Positions 36,452 to 47,679 of a stretch of DNA of 64,000 bases are shown one piece after another. Under the pieces are notes generated by a model. That model saw only the letters and a list, made by a program, of their open reading frames with translations. It made no database searches and was not told the DNA's origin. This DNA comes from an uncultured Gemmatimonadales bacterium. Lineage in GTDB: Bacteria; Gemmatimonadota; Gemmatimonadetes; Longimicrobiales; Gaopeijiaceae. The first letter of the stretch is position 1; every line of letters starts with the position of its first letter. Both the position numbers and the translations under genes were made by a program. Location of the stretch: NCBI GenBank assembly GCA_937919655.1, contig CALFPJ010000082.1:41131-105130 (forward strand), in the 5' to 3' direction.

Positions 36452-36482
36452 CGCGACACCATCCGTTGAAAGCCGAACATGA

Positions 36483-37298
36483 TCAATCGAGCATTCCAGT
36501 CATCGGAGACGAGGGTACGGCAATCTCGCGCGACGGCATGCGTCCAGCCAGAAATGCCAGGCGACCCGCAACCACGGCGTGTTTCATGGCATGAGACATC
36601 CGAACCGGATCATCCGCAGCGGCTAGCGCGGTGTTCATGAGCACGCCGTCCACGCCCTGCTCCATCGTGACGCACGCGTCTGAGGCCGTACCCACGCCCG
36701 CATCTACGATCACGGGCACATGCAAACGCCGCTTGATTTCACGAATGAAGTAGGGGTTCACCACACCAAGACCGCTACCAATCGGGCTGGCGAGCGGCAT
36801 CACCGCGACACACCCGGCGTCCTCCAGACGCAGAGCCGTGATCAGGTCGTCGTTGGTGTAGGCCATGATCTTGAAGCCTTCGGCCGCCAAGATCTTTGCG
36901 GCCTCCAGGGTGGCCTGCACGTCCGGGAGTAGCGTCGCTTCGTCGCCGATGACCTCTAGTTTCACGAACTCGTTAAAGCCAGCGGCGCGCGCGAGGCGCG
37001 CATAGCGAATCGCGTCTTCCGCGGTGTAGCATCCAGCCGTATTGGCGAGAAGAAAAAACTCGTCTGGGCTCAGGTGATGGAGGATCGCCTCGTCCTTGGT
37101 GCGGTCGAGGTCGACGCGTCGCACCGCCACCGTCACCATCTCCGCACCACTCGCACGGATCGCCCGCACCATGATGTCGTTGTCGGCGTATTTCCCCGTC
37201 CCCACAATGAGGCGCGACACGAACGTCGCTCCACCAATTTCAAGCGGACCATCCAAGGCCTGCGCTGCATCTATTCCGCTCACGCCGTCTCCACTCAT
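36483..37298 (-). CDS. thiG: ThiG, thiazole synthase
   Basis: A 271-residue TIM barrel that condenses deoxyxylulose phosphate, dehydroglycine and ThiS-thiocarboxylate into thiazole phosphate. GTGKYADN, the KLEVIGDEATLLPD segment with the Schiff-base Lys, PLASPIGSGLGVVNP, and DAGVGTASDAC are all present. Start is taken at 37298 (MSGDGVSGID) giving a typical length; earlier GTG codons overlap thiS. It sits in a thiE-thiS-thiG run. ThiF, ThiH/ThiO and ThiC are not in this window. Confidence 0.95.
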   Translation of the reverse strand: MSGDGVSGIDAAQALDGPLEIGGATFVSRLIVGTGKYADNDIMVRAIRASGAEMVTVAVRRVDLDRTKDEAILHHLSPDEFFLLANTAGCYTAEDAIRYARLARAAGFNEFVKLEVIGDEATLLPDVQATLEAAKILAAEGFKIMAYTNDDLITALRLEDAGCVAVMPLASPIGSGLGVVNPYFIREIKRRLHVPVIVDAGVGTASDACVTMEQGVDGVLMNTALAAADDPVRMSHAMKHAVVAGRLAFLAGRMPSREIAVPSSPMTGMLD

Positions 37299-37317
37299 TC
37301 CGTCAATTCCATGTGAT

Positions 37318-37530
37318 TCAGCCACCGCCCACAAAGTGAACGAGTTCAATCATGTCGCCGCCCTGGACGTCGACATCGTTGTAACGATCACGCTCCAAGA
37401 TCTCCTTGTTCAGCTCCACAACCACCATGCCAGGATGAAGTTCGAGAGATTCGAGCAGCGTCCGCACACTATGGCCGCCAGCGATGTCACGATCCTTGCC
37501 GTTGAGCCGGACCTGAATTTGCTCGCTCAT
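37318..37530 (-). CDS. thiS: ThiS, sulfur carrier protein
   Basis: A 70-residue ubiquitin-like sulfur carrier. It starts MSEQIQVRLNGK, carries the LLESLELHPGMVVVELN core and ends in the required Gly-Gly (VHFVGGG), whose thiocarboxylate donates sulfur to ThiG. The final Gly triplet is one residue longer than the minimal Gly-Gly. Its ATG follows the thiE stop directly with no gap. Confidence 0.93.
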   Translation of the reverse strand: MSEQIQVRLNGKDRDIAGGHSVRTLLESLELHPGMVVVELNKEILERDRYNDVDVQGGDMIELVHFVGGG

Positions 37531-38175
37531 CTACGCCTCCCCAATCGGCGCCAGCCTAAGCGCCTCCAAATATTGTTGCACGGCCTGCCCCGGTTCAGCC
37601 GCGTCCCACACCCCGCGGACCACGGCAAATCCGAACGCCCCCGAGGCGAGGACGGTCGAAACCTGTTCCAGCCCGATACCCCCGATTCCGATCCACGGCC
37701 GGTCACCCGAGGCCGCATGCACAGCGCGGACCTCTTCGATTCTGAGACCCTCTGCCTGCGGATGACTCGGCGTCGGGAACAGCGTACCCACGAAAGTGAA
37801 ATCTGCGCCATCGCGCGCCGCAAGGGACATCTGGTCGACCCCGTGACAGGAAACCCCGATGCAGCAGTCCTCGCCAATCAGGCTGCGAGCCACCGGCGCC
37901 GGCAGGGACCGGGCCCCGAGTTGCACGTTGCGCGCACCACAGGCGAGCGCCACGTCCACGCGGTCGTTCACGAAGAGCCACGCTCCGGCTTCATCGGCAA
38001 CGGCTTTCAGGTCAGAGACCGCTTCGAACACATGGAGTCCGCCGGTCCCCGGCCCACGAACGTGGAGTGCGACCTCAGGGCCACCGTGCCGCAGGACGGC
38101 ATGGGCGGCAGCAAGGAAGCCCGCGCGGGCCAACACATCGTCGTTCGTCACCACGTGGCATCGAGGAAGCGTCAC
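37531..38175 (-). CDS. thiE: ThiE/TenI-like thiamine phosphate synthase
   Basis: A 214-residue TIM barrel. Family segments are HVVTNDDVLARAGF, WLFVNDRVDVALACGARNVQLG, GVSCHG, ADFTFVGTLFPTPSHP and WIGIGGIGLEQV. It should join the thiazole and pyrimidine phosphates to thiamine phosphate. The pyrimidine-binding region differs from classic ThiE and some features resemble the thiazole tautomerase TenI, so the label covers both. Start is GTG at 38175, overlapping the fmt stop by 4 bases. No TPP riboswitch is possible within this overlap. Confidence 0.82.
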   Translation of the reverse strand: MTLPRCHVVTNDDVLARAGFLAAAHAVLRHGGPEVALHVRGPGTGGLHVFEAVSDLKAVADEAGAWLFVNDRVDVALACGARNVQLGARSLPAPVARSLIGEDCCIGVSCHGVDQMSLAARDGADFTFVGTLFPTPSHPQAEGLRIEEVRAVHAASGDRPWIGIGGIGLEQVSTVLASGAFGFAVVRGVWDAAEPGQAVQQYLEALRLAPIGEA

Positions 38176-39164
38176 TCGAAGCGTTGCCCGGAAACCACTC
38201 CGCGACCGTTGACCCAGTCCTGCGCGCTCATGCGACGCTTCCCAGGCGGCTGAACCTCCGTCACGAGAACCCCGCCTTCCCCGGCGGCGATCAGGATGCC
38301 CCGCTCACCGTCCGCCCACACGACCTGACCGGGAACGGGCGCTAATGCTCCCGGAGGCGGACCGCCGTTACCTGCTGCCCCTGGCGTCCGCGGGGGATCG
38401 ACCAAGTGATGCGGCACCACTTGGGGCCGATACAGTTTCACGGGGGCACCGGATATTTCGGACCAAGCGCCCGGGACGGCATCCATGGCGCGAATGAGTC
38501 TGGAGACCTCGACTGCTGGAAGGCTCCAGTTCACCCGTGCCGTCGCGCGCTCTACCTTGGGTGCAAACGTCGCCAAGTCATCATCTTGGGGCTTCTCTAC
38601 GATCACCCCGGCAGTCAGGAGGGCCAGTGCCTCCACCAGGGCCTCCGCCCCGACCTCCGAGAGACGTGCGGTAAGCTCCGATGCCGTCTCATCATGCAGG
38701 ATCGGTTCCTGCAGGCAATGGAGCATGGGCCCAGCATCAAGGGCCTCAACCATGCGCATGATCGTGATCCCGCTCTTCGAGTGCCCTCTGGCGATGGCCC
38801 AGTTGATGGGCGCGGCGCCGCGCAGCTCCGGTAGAAGCGATGCGTGCACGTTGATGGAGCCGAGGGGAGGCACGTCGAGCACCTCCCGACGGAGAATGTG
38901 CCCGTACGCCACGACCACCGAGATATCCGGCTCAAGAGCGCGGATTTCTTTCATGAAGTCATCACCACGCGGCCGGTCGGGCGTGAGCACGGGAAAGCCC
39001 TGATCGAGAGCCACTTCCTTTACTGCCGATGGCTGAAGCCTTCGTCCGCGGCCAGCAGGCCGGTCAGGCTGCGTCACGACGCCGACGATGTCGAAGCCCT
39101 CGTCATCGAGCGCGCGCAGCGAAGCTACAGCAAAGGGAGGCGTGCCCCAGAAAAGAACCTTCAT
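38172..39164 (-). CDS. fmt: Fmt, methionyl-tRNA formyltransferase
   Basis: A 330-residue enzyme that formylates initiator Met-tRNA. It opens MKVLFWGTPPFAVASL, has the catalytic SINVHASLLPELRGAAPINW (Asn/His/Asp network) and VVVAYGHILRRE, and a C-terminal beta-barrel. About 20 residues of Pro/Gly-rich insertion (DPPRTPGAAGNGG) lie in that domain. The start at 39164 overlaps the def stop by 4 bases (ATGA), the classic def-fmt pairing. Confidence 0.96.
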   Translation of the reverse strand: MKVLFWGTPPFAVASLRALDDEGFDIVGVVTQPDRPAGRGRRLQPSAVKEVALDQGFPVLTPDRPRGDDFMKEIRALEPDISVVVAYGHILRREVLDVPPLGSINVHASLLPELRGAAPINWAIARGHSKSGITIMRMVEALDAGPMLHCLQEPILHDETASELTARLSEVGAEALVEALALLTAGVIVEKPQDDDLATFAPKVERATARVNWSLPAVEVSRLIRAMDAVPGAWSEISGAPVKLYRPQVVPHHLVDPPRTPGAAGNGGPPPGALAPVPGQVVWADGERGILIAAGEGGVLVTEVQPPGKRRMSAQDWVNGRGVVSGQRFE

Positions 39165-39673
39165 AAATCCTCTGCTTGCTGCTTCTTCCACTTCTTCATG
39201 AGCATGCGGCGTTTGAGCGCGCTGACACGGTCAAAGAAGAGGATCCCGTCCAGATGGTCGATCTCGTGCTGAAGCGCACGGGCGAAGAGCTCCTCTGCCT
39301 CAATCGTCATAGGATTCCCTTTCGGATCGAATCCCTCGATCTCTACAGCGTAGGGACGCTGAACGACCTCTTCCATGCCCGGAATGCTCAGGCAACCCTC
39401 GGGGGCCTTGTCCTTCTCTTTGCTTGACCAAACGACCCGTGGGTTCACCACCGCTAGGCGCTCGCTCGGTTGATCTGGAAGTCGGAGATCAATCACGATC
39501 ACCCGCTTGGAGACCCCGATTTGTGGCGCGGCCAGGCCGATGCCTTCGGCGTCGTACATCGTCTCGTACATATCCCGAACGAGGACGCGTAGCTCCTCAT
39601 CGAAGTCGTCAACCTCAGACGCTTCCTCGCGGAGGACCGGGTCTCCGAGCAAGACGATTTCGCGAAGTGCCAA
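39161..39673 (-). CDS. def: Def, peptide deformylase
   Basis: A 170-residue metalloprotease that removes the N-formyl group from nascent proteins. All three motifs are present: GIGLAAPQIG, EGCLSIPG with the metal Cys, and QHEIDHLDGILF with the two metal His and catalytic Glu. It precedes fmt with a 4-base overlap and follows yajC closely. Length is normal. Confidence 0.97.
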   Translation of the reverse strand: MALREIVLLGDPVLREEASEVDDFDEELRVLVRDMYETMYDAEGIGLAAPQIGVSKRVIVIDLRLPDQPSERLAVVNPRVVWSSKEKDKAPEGCLSIPGMEEVVQRPYAVEIEGFDPKGNPMTIEAEELFARALQHEIDHLDGILFFDRVSALKRRMLMKKWKKQQAEDL

Positions 39674-39682
39674 AGCGAATCT

Positions 39683-40015
39683 CTACTTTTCCGGAGTGGC
39701 CGGACCCTTGGGCTCGATCACCGACGCCACGCGACCACGATCCACCGTGAGGCGAGTGTTGTCGCCTGTCTTCACGGTGAGACGGCTCTCCTCAGCGTGC
39801 ACAACCGTGCCGATGATACCGCCGTTTGTGACGATCTCGTCGCCCTTCTTGATGTTCTTCAACAGTTCTTCGTGTCGCTTGCGTTCTTTCGCCTGCGGGC
39901 GAATCAGCAGGAAATAGAAGATCGCGAAGACGAGAGCCATCTGTACCATGAGCACAGTGCCCCCGCTCGCTCCATCACGGGGAACAGCAAGTAAGGCGTA
40001 TACGGGCAGTGTCAC
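39683..40015 (-). CDS. yajC: YajC, preprotein translocase accessory subunit
   Basis: A 110-residue protein with a single membrane helix (MVQMALVFAIFYFLLI) followed by RPQAKERKRHEELLKNIKKG and the cytoplasmic VTNGGIIGTVVHAEE segment. It is a non-essential companion of SecDF-SecYEG. SecD and SecF are not adjacent; tgt lies just upstream, as in many genomes with the queA-tgt-yajC order. Here queA is separated from tgt by one peptidase gene. Confidence 0.93.
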   Translation of the reverse strand: MTLPVYALLAVPRDGASGGTVLMVQMALVFAIFYFLLIRPQAKERKRHEELLKNIKKGDEIVTNGGIIGTVVHAEESRLTVKTGDNTRLTVDRGRVASVIEPKGPATPEK

Positions 40016-40034
40016 AGTTGGTCTCCCAGCATTC

Positions 40035-41423
<1,389 letters not shown>

Positions 41424-41433
41424 CTATAGCGTG

Positions 41434-42966
41434 TTACCGATCCGAGATCGGCCGCTCGCCCTTTCGTGGCATCATCTCTTCGCGCATCGACAACGCATAG
41501 ACCGTCGCAGCCACGACCACCGCGGCCTGCTGCAGGTCTTCGATCACCAGATGGTCGAAGGTGTCCAACTGCGTGTGGTGCGTGTTGATTCCGTACTCGA
41601 TCGGGTCTTGAATGAAGTTGAATCCCGGAATGCCTGCGGCGTCGAACGCCAGGTGGTCCGTTCCTCCTGTATTGCCATGTTTCACGGCGACGACGCCGAG
41701 GTCGCGGAAGGGCCACAAGATCTGTTCGAAGACGGGAATGGCGGCCTCATTGGACTGGTCCCAAATCCCGCGCAGACGACCCGTGCCATTATCGACATTC
41801 ACGTAGGCGGAAATCTTGTCGTGCAGTTCCGTGTGGTTCGCGACGTAGTTCCTTGAACCATGCAGTCCCTGCTCCTCACCACTCCAGAGCGCCACGCGGA
41901 TAGTGCGGCGCGGCTGCACACCAATCGCCTTCAGAATGCGCATGGCTTCCATCATGATGGCAGAGCCAGCCGCGTTGTCCGTGGCGCCGCTCCCCATGTG
42001 CCAGGAATCAAGGTGGGCGCCGAGCATGATCAGCTCATCTGCCTTGTCCGTCCCGCGGATTTCCCCGAGCGAGTTGTACTGCTGCAGGTCGTCCTCGTAG
42101 AACTTGCTCTTGACCATCATCTCCAACTCCACCGGCACGCCATCGGAGACGTTGCGATAGATCTGGTTGTACTGCTCTCGCGACAGTGTCACCTGCGGGA
42201 GCCCCTCGGGATCACCGGCAACACGGCTACCTCCACTGCCTCCGCTAATCACACCATCGCCTCGATTGGAAATGCGTAGCAGCGCCGCGGCACCCTCAGC
42301 GGCCGCCATTTCCTGAAATGCGGCCTGAGCTGCGCGCACCGCTGCGAAGTTGTTGTTACCACCACGACCGCCGCCGCCACCCCGACCCTCCGCGGGCGGA
42401 GGTGGTGGCGCCAACAAGGACTCCAGGGAGCTACGCCGGTCCCGGTACTCAAACTCAGGCGTGACTTCCTGCATCGCTTGCATGAGAACGAACTTGCCCT
42501 TCAGCTGTCCGCGGAAGCGCGCGACGTCCTCGTCGCTCTGCACCTCGGCCACGATCGCCTGCCCGCGCACCGTACCGTCGGTGCTCCCGGTCCAGGCCAT
42601 GGGCTGGCCTTGCAGCGGCTGTTCGAACGGGGTCAGGATCCGTCCCGCGTACCCCTGACTTTCCCATCCCCGGCCGAATTCACCCCATGGCTCGACCACA
42701 GTGTTCGTGAGGCCCCATTCCTGGAATTTCTCCACGGTCCAATCATTGGCGCGCTTCATTCCCGGGGATCCCGTCAGCCGGGGGCCGATCACCTCGGTCA
42801 GGTAGCGGGCGAGAGGTTCGATCTGCGATCGCTCCATGCCCTCCTCTCGGATCTTGGCAACGACGCTGAGGTCGACCGCCTCTTGGGCAACCTGGCCTGC
42901 GGATGGAAGTGGCAAGAACAGTGTGCCACCCACAACAACCGTCATCAGTTTCGAATAAAAGTGCAT
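41434..42966 (-). CDS. Exported M28 family zinc aminopeptidase with PA domain
   Basis: A 510-residue secreted peptidase. A signal peptide (LMTVVVGGTLFLPLPSAG) leads to a lid/PA-like region (residues about 110-280) with a low-complexity Pro-then-Gly insert (APPPPPAEGRGGGGG). The co-catalytic zinc site follows: GAHLDSW, GATDNAAGS, WSGEEQGLHGS, and a late HHTQLDTFDH His. It would remove N-terminal residues from peptides in the periplasm or outside. A GAGG site precedes the ATG at 42966. It lies between queA and tgt but has its own terminator, so it looks inserted into a queA-tgt-yajC run. Confidence 0.87.
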   Translation of the reverse strand: MHFYSKLMTVVVGGTLFLPLPSAGQVAQEAVDLSVVAKIREEGMERSQIEPLARYLTEVIGPRLTGSPGMKRANDWTVEKFQEWGLTNTVVEPWGEFGRGWESQGYAGRILTPFEQPLQGQPMAWTGSTDGTVRGQAIVAEVQSDEDVARFRGQLKGKFVLMQAMQEVTPEFEYRDRRSSLESLLAPPPPPAEGRGGGGGRGGNNNFAAVRAAQAAFQEMAAAEGAAALLRISNRGDGVISGGSGGSRVAGDPEGLPQVTLSREQYNQIYRNVSDGVPVELEMMVKSKFYEDDLQQYNSLGEIRGTDKADELIMLGAHLDSWHMGSGATDNAAGSAIMMEAMRILKAIGVQPRRTIRVALWSGEEQGLHGSRNYVANHTELHDKISAYVNVDNGTGRLRGIWDQSNEAAIPVFEQILWPFRDLGVVAVKHGNTGGTDHLAFDAAGIPGFNFIQDPIEYGINTHHTQLDTFDHLVIEDLQQAAVVVAATVYALSMREEMMPRKGERPISDR

Positions 42967-43060
42967 GCTAGGACCTCAGCCGCGTGTGATCGGATGTGGG
43001 AGGGAGTCCTCCAAGGTACAGGGGCATCCAGCCTGAGGCATCCTGAGGCTCACGGGCGCG

Positions 43061-44143
43061 TTATCGCGTCAGGACCGCCATCGCGTCGCCGTAGGAGTAG
43101 AAACGATAGCCACCGGAGATCGCCGCGTTGTAGGCGGCAAGCGTGCGCTCATACCCAGCGAGCGCCGACACCAGCATCATCAACGTCGAACGTGGCAGGT
43201 GAAAATTCGTCAGCAGGCAGTCCACCACCCGGAGAGTCTGCGGCGGCCGAATAAACAGCGCTGTGGACCCGGCGCCCGGTTGAATTCGACCGTCGTCATC
43301 CACCACAGATTCCAATGTGCGCACCGCGGTCGTACCTACCGCCCATACGCGGCCACCCGCAGCTTTCGCGCTATTCACGGTCGCGGCAGCCTCCTGTGAC
43401 ACCTCATACGACTCATGGTGCATTTCGTGATCGCTGGGGTCTTCACTCTCGATGGGCCGAAAGGTGCCAATCCCCACGTGCAGCGTGACCGCGGCGCGCA
43501 TGACGCCCTTGGCCTCGATGGCCGCGAGCACATCGTCCGTGAAATGCAGCCCGGCGGTCGGCGCCGCCACGGACCCGGCCGTGCGAGCGTAGACGGTTTG
43601 ATAACGCTCGCGGTCTAAAGGCTCGTCTTCCCGGCCGATGTACGGCGGGAGAGGCATGTGGCCATACCGGCTCAACGCCTCTTCGACGCTCAGTTCGGTC
43701 ACAAGGCGCACGAGTCGACCTCCTCCCGGAGCAGCGTCGAGGATATCCACGCGCAACTCAGGTGCGATCTCCACTGTGCGACCGGGCTTGAGCTTCCGGC
43801 CTGGCCGCACGAGCGCCTCCCACACGTGACTGTCGGCAGAGTCCGGCGCGGGCCGCATAAGAAGGACTTCGGCGAGGGCACCCGTCGGTTTACTCCCGAG
43901 CAACCTGGCCGGAAGCACTTTGCTCTCATTTACGACGAGGACGTCACCGGGCTCGAACAGGTCGACCACGTCGCGGAAGTGGAGGTGGCGAAAAGCGCCC
44001 TCATCCGTACCATTCGAGGCGTCCCCCGCGGGGAGCACCAGGAGTCGGCTCCCGTCACGACGTTCGGTGGGGTAGCGAGCGATCCGATCAGGCGGGAGGT
44101 GGTACTCGTAGTCTGAGACGAGCGAGCCGTCCGGTGTCCTCAA
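43061..44143 (-). CDS. queA: QueA, S-adenosylmethionine:tRNA ribosyltransferase-isomerase
   Basis: A 360-residue enzyme that adds the epoxycyclopentane ring to preQ1 tRNA. Family segments include [55 protein letters not shown] [11 protein letters not shown], and [18 protein letters not shown]. The start is TTG at 44143, overlapping the ruvB stop (TTGA); no ATG or GTG fits the conserved N-terminus. It is coupled to ruvB. Confidence 0.95.
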   Translation of the reverse strand: MRTPDGSLVSDYEYHLPPDRIARYPTERRDGSRLLVLPAGDASNGTDEGAFRHLHFRDVVDLFEPGDVLVVNESKVLPARLLGSKPTGALAEVLLMRPAPDSADSHVWEALVRPGRKLKPGRTVEIAPELRVDILDAAPGGGRLVRLVTELSVEEALSRYGHMPLPPYIGREDEPLDRERYQTVYARTAGSVAAPTAGLHFTDDVLAAIEAKGVMRAAVTLHVGIGTFRPIESEDPSDHEMHHESYEVSQEAAATVNSAKAAGGRVWAVGTTAVRTLESVVDDDGRIQPGAGSTALFIRPPQTLRVVDCLLTNFHLPRSTLMMLVSALAGYERTLAAYNAAISGGYRFYSYGDAMAVLTR

Positions 44144-45186
44144 GATCCCTCGACGAACAACGACCCCTGATCACCCTTTTTGCCATCAGGGATCGAGTAC
44201 CCGAAACGACGGAACGCCCGTGGTGTCGCTACGCGACCCTGTGCAGTTCTCATAAGGAAACCTTCCATGATCAAGAAGGGCTCGTAAACCTCTTCGAGCG
44301 TCGTCGCGTCTTCACCCATCGCAACGGCAAGCGAATTCAGACCCACCGGGCCACCCTCGAACTTCTCAATGAGCGTCTTCAGCACACGCGCGTCCATTTC
44401 GTCGAGGCCATACTCGTCGACGTCAAGCATGGTGAGCGCATCCCCTGCGACCGCAGTCGTAATGCGTCCGTCTGCTTTAACCTCGGCGTAGTCGCGAACC
44501 CGGCGGAGCAGTCGATTGGCCACCCGCGGCGTGCCTCGTGAGCGCCGCGCGAGCTCAACGGCGCCATCTTCGGTGATCTCGACGCCGAGAATCTCTGCAC
44601 TGCGTCGCACGATGGTGGCGAGTTCGTCGGGAGGATAGAAGTTCAGCCGCTGGACGATCCCGAACCGGGCACGCATGGGCGCCGTCAACAGCCCGAAACG
44701 CGTCGTCGCACCCACGAGCGTGAACTTCTCGATCTTCATGGTCATCGTCTGAGCCTTGGGCCCATCCGACAGCCGAATGTCGACCTGCCAGTCCTCCATC
44801 GCCGGATAAAGAAACTCCTCGATGACAGGCCTCAGACGGTGGATCTCGTCGATGAAGAGGATGTCACCTTCACGCTGATTCGTGAGGATCCCCACAAGGT
44901 CGGCTGGCTTCTCCAACACCGGCCCGGACGTGGTCTTAATGTTCACCCCCATCTCGCGCGCCAGCAGAGAGGCCAGCGTCGTCTTGCCGAGACCAGGAGG
45001 CCCATGGAACAGCAAATGATCGAGGGCCTCATGCCGACCCTTCGCCGCCTCTATGGAAATCGACAACGCCTCCCGGACCTTGGCCTGGCCTATGAACTCG
45101 GCCAGACGGTTGGGCCTCAGAGTCGGCGCGAGGACTGTGTCCTCTTCGAGCGTCTCAGGTGTGGTGACGTGGGTGTGCTCGGTCAT
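44140..45186 (-). CDS. ruvB: RuvB, Holliday junction branch migration ATPase
   Basis: A 348-residue AAA+ motor. Walker A is [11 protein letters not shown], Walker [11 protein letters not shown], sensor [17 protein letters not shown], and the winged-helix tail contains [20 protein letters not shown]. With RuvA and RuvC it resolves recombination intermediates. It overlaps the HEAT-repeat gene (ATGA) upstream and queA downstream. Confidence 0.97.
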   Translation of the reverse strand: MTEHTHVTTPETLEEDTVLAPTLRPNRLAEFIGQAKVREALSISIEAAKGRHEALDHLLFHGPPGLGKTTLASLLAREMGVNIKTTSGPVLEKPADLVGILTNQREGDILFIDEIHRLRPVIEEFLYPAMEDWQVDIRLSDGPKAQTMTMKIEKFTLVGATTRFGLLTAPMRARFGIVQRLNFYPPDELATIVRRSAEILGVEITEDGAVELARRSRGTPRVANRLLRRVRDYAEVKADGRITTAVAGDALTMLDVDEYGLDEMDARVLKTLIEKFEGGPVGLNSLAVAMGEDATTLEEVYEPFLIMEGFLMRTAQGRVATPRAFRRFGYSIPDGKKGDQGSLFVEGS

Positions 45187-46481
45187 GTCGGAGAATCTAA
45201 CTCCGAAGCCATGGGGAGGGTGTCCCCCGGGCCATGGTCCTGATGGGTCGCCGGTTTGGGCAAGCCGCCGCTTACGAACGCCTCCGAGGCGGCCGGGCGC
45301 GGAAGGCTCGTGCGGGCCTCCAGGGCTGCGATGGCTTCCTGGTACACCTCTCTCACCGAGGAAAGCACCACGGTCTTCGCCCGGGACCTCAACTCGGGCA
45401 GCGCCTCCATGGCCCCAAGTTTGGCGAGCGCCTGTACCGTATTGGAGACCGGGAGACGCCCAAGGCCCTCCAACGCGAGGATCAACGCATCAATGACCTC
45501 GGGTCGGAACTCCTTTGAGACCACCGCCAGCTCACTGGGGTCACCCTCCAGCGCTTGAAGGAAGGCGGTCCCGATGTCGGCGCGACCCATGACTTCCAAC
45601 GCGTCGAACGCATCATCCGCCAGTTTGCGCTTGAACTGACCCTGCCGTCTTCCAAGTAGACGAACCAAGTGCGGAACGGCACTTTCGTCTCGAAGCTCGC
45701 CCAGCGCGTACACGGCCTTCGCCTGAATAAGTGGATCCGAGTCCTGGAGGGCCTCGATCAAGGCAGGGAGCGCGCGCGGGTCATGAAGCCTGGCTAGTTC
45801 ATCGATCGCGTCGTGCCTAGGTGGACCTCCCTCCCAAAGCGTGACACGACCCGTGATGATGCCTCCTGGGCCAGCCAGACGTCGGATTTGACGTTCCACC
45901 TCACCCTCGCCGGCAGGGACTGTGACCTGTTCGAGGACTGCCCGGAACAAGTCAAAGAACTCTGCCAGCCGCTCAGGATCGACCACCGACTCGGGGGTAT
46001 GGAAGTGAAGTAGCTCCACGCCATCAGGGTACTTCCCGCCCAACACACCTTCATTTCCACTGATCCCGAAACGGATCTTTTTCTTTTGATTCCACACCAC
46101 GTCGCGAACGCGCTCGATGCGAAACAAATCACGCACTACCTCTGACCGAGCTGACTGCACGACAAAGCGGCGGTCGATACCCGGGTGCCCGACGTCGAGG
46201 TCTTGGAGCATGACAAGTCTCTTGCCGACCTCACTCCAGTACCCGGTCCTGTAGACCAGAAAACGGAACCCACTCCGGTTCACGAACGGTGCGCGCATCC
46301 GGGTGCCGGTTCGGCCCTCGGAACTCTTTCCGAAATCCAGCGTGATGGTCGTGTCTACCGCCTTCAGTTGTACGGTCTCCGGTCGCTGAGGCCGCACCGA
46401 CAGATACTCGCCACCGACCCGCTCGGCGGCTTGTCTCCACGCCTTCTCGCGGTTGCCGCCGAAGCTGTCTCCGAACATCAC
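45183..46481 (-). CDS. HEAT-repeat protein embedded in the ruv operon
   Basis: A 432-residue cytoplasmic protein. Residues about 1-190 form an unrecognised globular domain ([39 protein letters not shown]). Residues about 215-390 are HEAT/PBS-lyase-like repeats: [58 protein letters not shown]. An acidic disordered tail follows. HEAT solenoids bind proteins or nucleic acids. It lies between ruvA (50 bases) and ruvB (4-base overlap), which suggests a link to junction processing, but no catalytic motif is seen. Confidence 0.75.
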   Translation of the reverse strand: MMFGDSFGGNREKAWRQAAERVGGEYLSVRPQRPETVQLKAVDTTITLDFGKSSEGRTGTRMRAPFVNRSGFRFLVYRTGYWSEVGKRLVMLQDLDVGHPGIDRRFVVQSARSEVVRDLFRIERVRDVVWNQKKKIRFGISGNEGVLGGKYPDGVELLHFHTPESVVDPERLAEFFDLFRAVLEQVTVPAGEGEVERQIRRLAGPGGIITGRVTLWEGGPPRHDAIDELARLHDPRALPALIEALQDSDPLIQAKAVYALGELRDESAVPHLVRLLGRRQGQFKRKLADDAFDALEVMGRADIGTAFLQALEGDPSELAVVSKEFRPEVIDALILALEGLGRLPVSNTVQALAKLGAMEALPELRSRAKTVVLSSVREVYQEAIAALEARTSLPRPAASEAFVSGGLPKPATHQDHGPGDTLPMASELDSPT

Positions 46482-46531
46482 GGGTGACGGCCTGCTGCGG
46501 TCGGCACAACACGGAGATTCGGCACCACCCC

Positions 46532-47116
46532 TTAGCCCCGGGAAAGGGCACGGCGGATGAGTTCGTCGCTCGAAGCGGGCGCGCCCGCTTCGAGCACGGC
46601 CCGCACGGCAGCGTCGGCGTCCGCGAAGGAGTATCCGAGGGCCACGAGCGCCTGTACCGCCTCTTGAGCCCCAGTCACTAGGCCAGGCGCGACCGGGGTC
46701 ATGATCGCAAGGTCAGCGACCTTATCGGCCAGTTCGAGCGAGATTTTCTCCGCCTTCTTCTTGCCGATGCCACTGATCTGCTGAAGCGCCACGATGTCCT
46801 TTTCGACCAGCGCCCGAGCGAGACGCTCGGCGTCGTACGTGGACATCATGGCCAACGCGACTTTCGCGCCGACGCCGGAGGCATTGAGGAGCCGCTGGAA
46901 GAGCGTCCGTTCGTGCGCGTCAATGAAGCCGTACAGCGAGATCGACTTCTCGGTCACAACCTGGAGCGTACGCAGCTGCAACGTGGCCCCCGTCGATGGC
47001 AGCCGCTGCAAGACAGTAAGCGGCACCTCAATCTCGAAGACCACGCCACCCGCCGTCTCAATTTCCACACGGTCGGTGTCGCGCGTGAGTAGCACGCCGT
47101 TGATGCGGGAGATCAC
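46532..47116 (-). CDS. ruvA: RuvA, Holliday junction recognition subunit
   Basis: A 194-residue protein with an OB-fold N-terminus (MISRINGVLLTRDTDRVEIE), helix-hairpin-helix motifs (LLNASGVGAKVALAMMS and LQQISGIGKKKAEKISLEL), and a flexible RuvB-binding tail (VQALVALGYSFADADAAV). Start is GTG at 47116. It loads RuvB onto Holliday junctions. It lies 39 bases after ruvC. Confidence 0.96.
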   Translation of the reverse strand: MISRINGVLLTRDTDRVEIETAGGVVFEIEVPLTVLQRLPSTGATLQLRTLQVVTEKSISLYGFIDAHERTLFQRLLNASGVGAKVALAMMSTYDAERLARALVEKDIVALQQISGIGKKKAEKISLELADKVADLAIMTPVAPGLVTGAQEAVQALVALGYSFADADAAVRAVLEAGAPASSDELIRRALSRG

Positions 47117-47155
47117 GTGCGTTCCCCAATACTCGAAAGTGACTGCTCCGTCGCG

Positions 47156-47644
47156 TTATGAACCAACCGGAAAGCTCCCGATGAGTGAGTGACAAAGCGC
47201 CGCGGCCACACCATCGGCGGCGTCGTGGGGCGTTGGCACTTCCTTCAGTCTCAACTGCTGTTTCACCATGTAGGCGACCTGGTCCTTGGTGGCGTTGCCG
47301 GTGCCTGCAACAGCGCTCTTGATCTGCCGGGGTGCGTACTCTGCAATCACGATATCGTGGAGCGCCCCTGCCAGGAGAATAGCGCCCCGGGCGTGTCCCA
47401 GCTTGAGGGCGCTCTGCGCGTTCTTGCCGTGAAACACCTGCTCCACCGACATCGCAAAGGGCTGATGGCGCAAGATCAATTCGACCACAGCCTCATAGAT
47501 CTCACGAATACGAACCGTGAGGGGCTGAGCGGCCGAGGTACGAATCACACCGCACTCGACCAATGACACAGCCCCGACGCCCCTGCGGGCCACGACGCCG
47601 AAGCCGGTAGCGGCCGTGCCTGGATCAATGCCCAGGATGAGAAC
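47156..47644 (-). CDS. ruvC: RuvC, Holliday junction resolvase (no canonical start codon)
   Basis: An RNase H-fold nuclease with all four acidic residues: ILGIDPGTAATGFG (Asp), SVEQVFHGKNAQSA (Glu), and HDAADGVAAA (two Asp). Similarity begins at VLILGIDPG, encoded from about 47644. No ATG, GTG or TTG occurs in frame between the upstream in-frame TGA and this point; the first GTG (47593) lies inside the protein, after the catalytic Asp. The stated start is therefore approximate: GTT at 47644 and ATC at 47638 or 47677 are options. A GGGAGGG site lies about 47649-47655. Length of about 162 residues is normal. Confidence 0.85.
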   Translation of the reverse strand, partial: VLILGIDPGTAATGFGVVARRGVGAVSLVECGVIRTSAAQPLTVRIREIYEAVVELILRHQPFAMSVEQVFHGKNAQSALKLGHARGAILLAGALHDIVIAEYAPRQIKSAVAGTGNATKDQVAYMVKQQLRLKEVPTPHDAADGVAAALCHSLIGSFPVGS

Positions 47645-47679
47645 CTCGCCCTCCCGCCGGCCGTCGATCGTCGTGATCC

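Noticed and set aside
37298..38200. Possible TPP riboswitch controlling the thiamine genes
   Set aside because: thiE overlaps fmt by 4 bases and thiS follows thiE directly, leaving no leader in which a riboswitch could fit.
37096..38253. 385-codon open frame on the plus strand opposite thiG/thiS/thiE
   Set aside because: Covers four conserved genes in antisense and has the low-complexity composition of a shadow frame.
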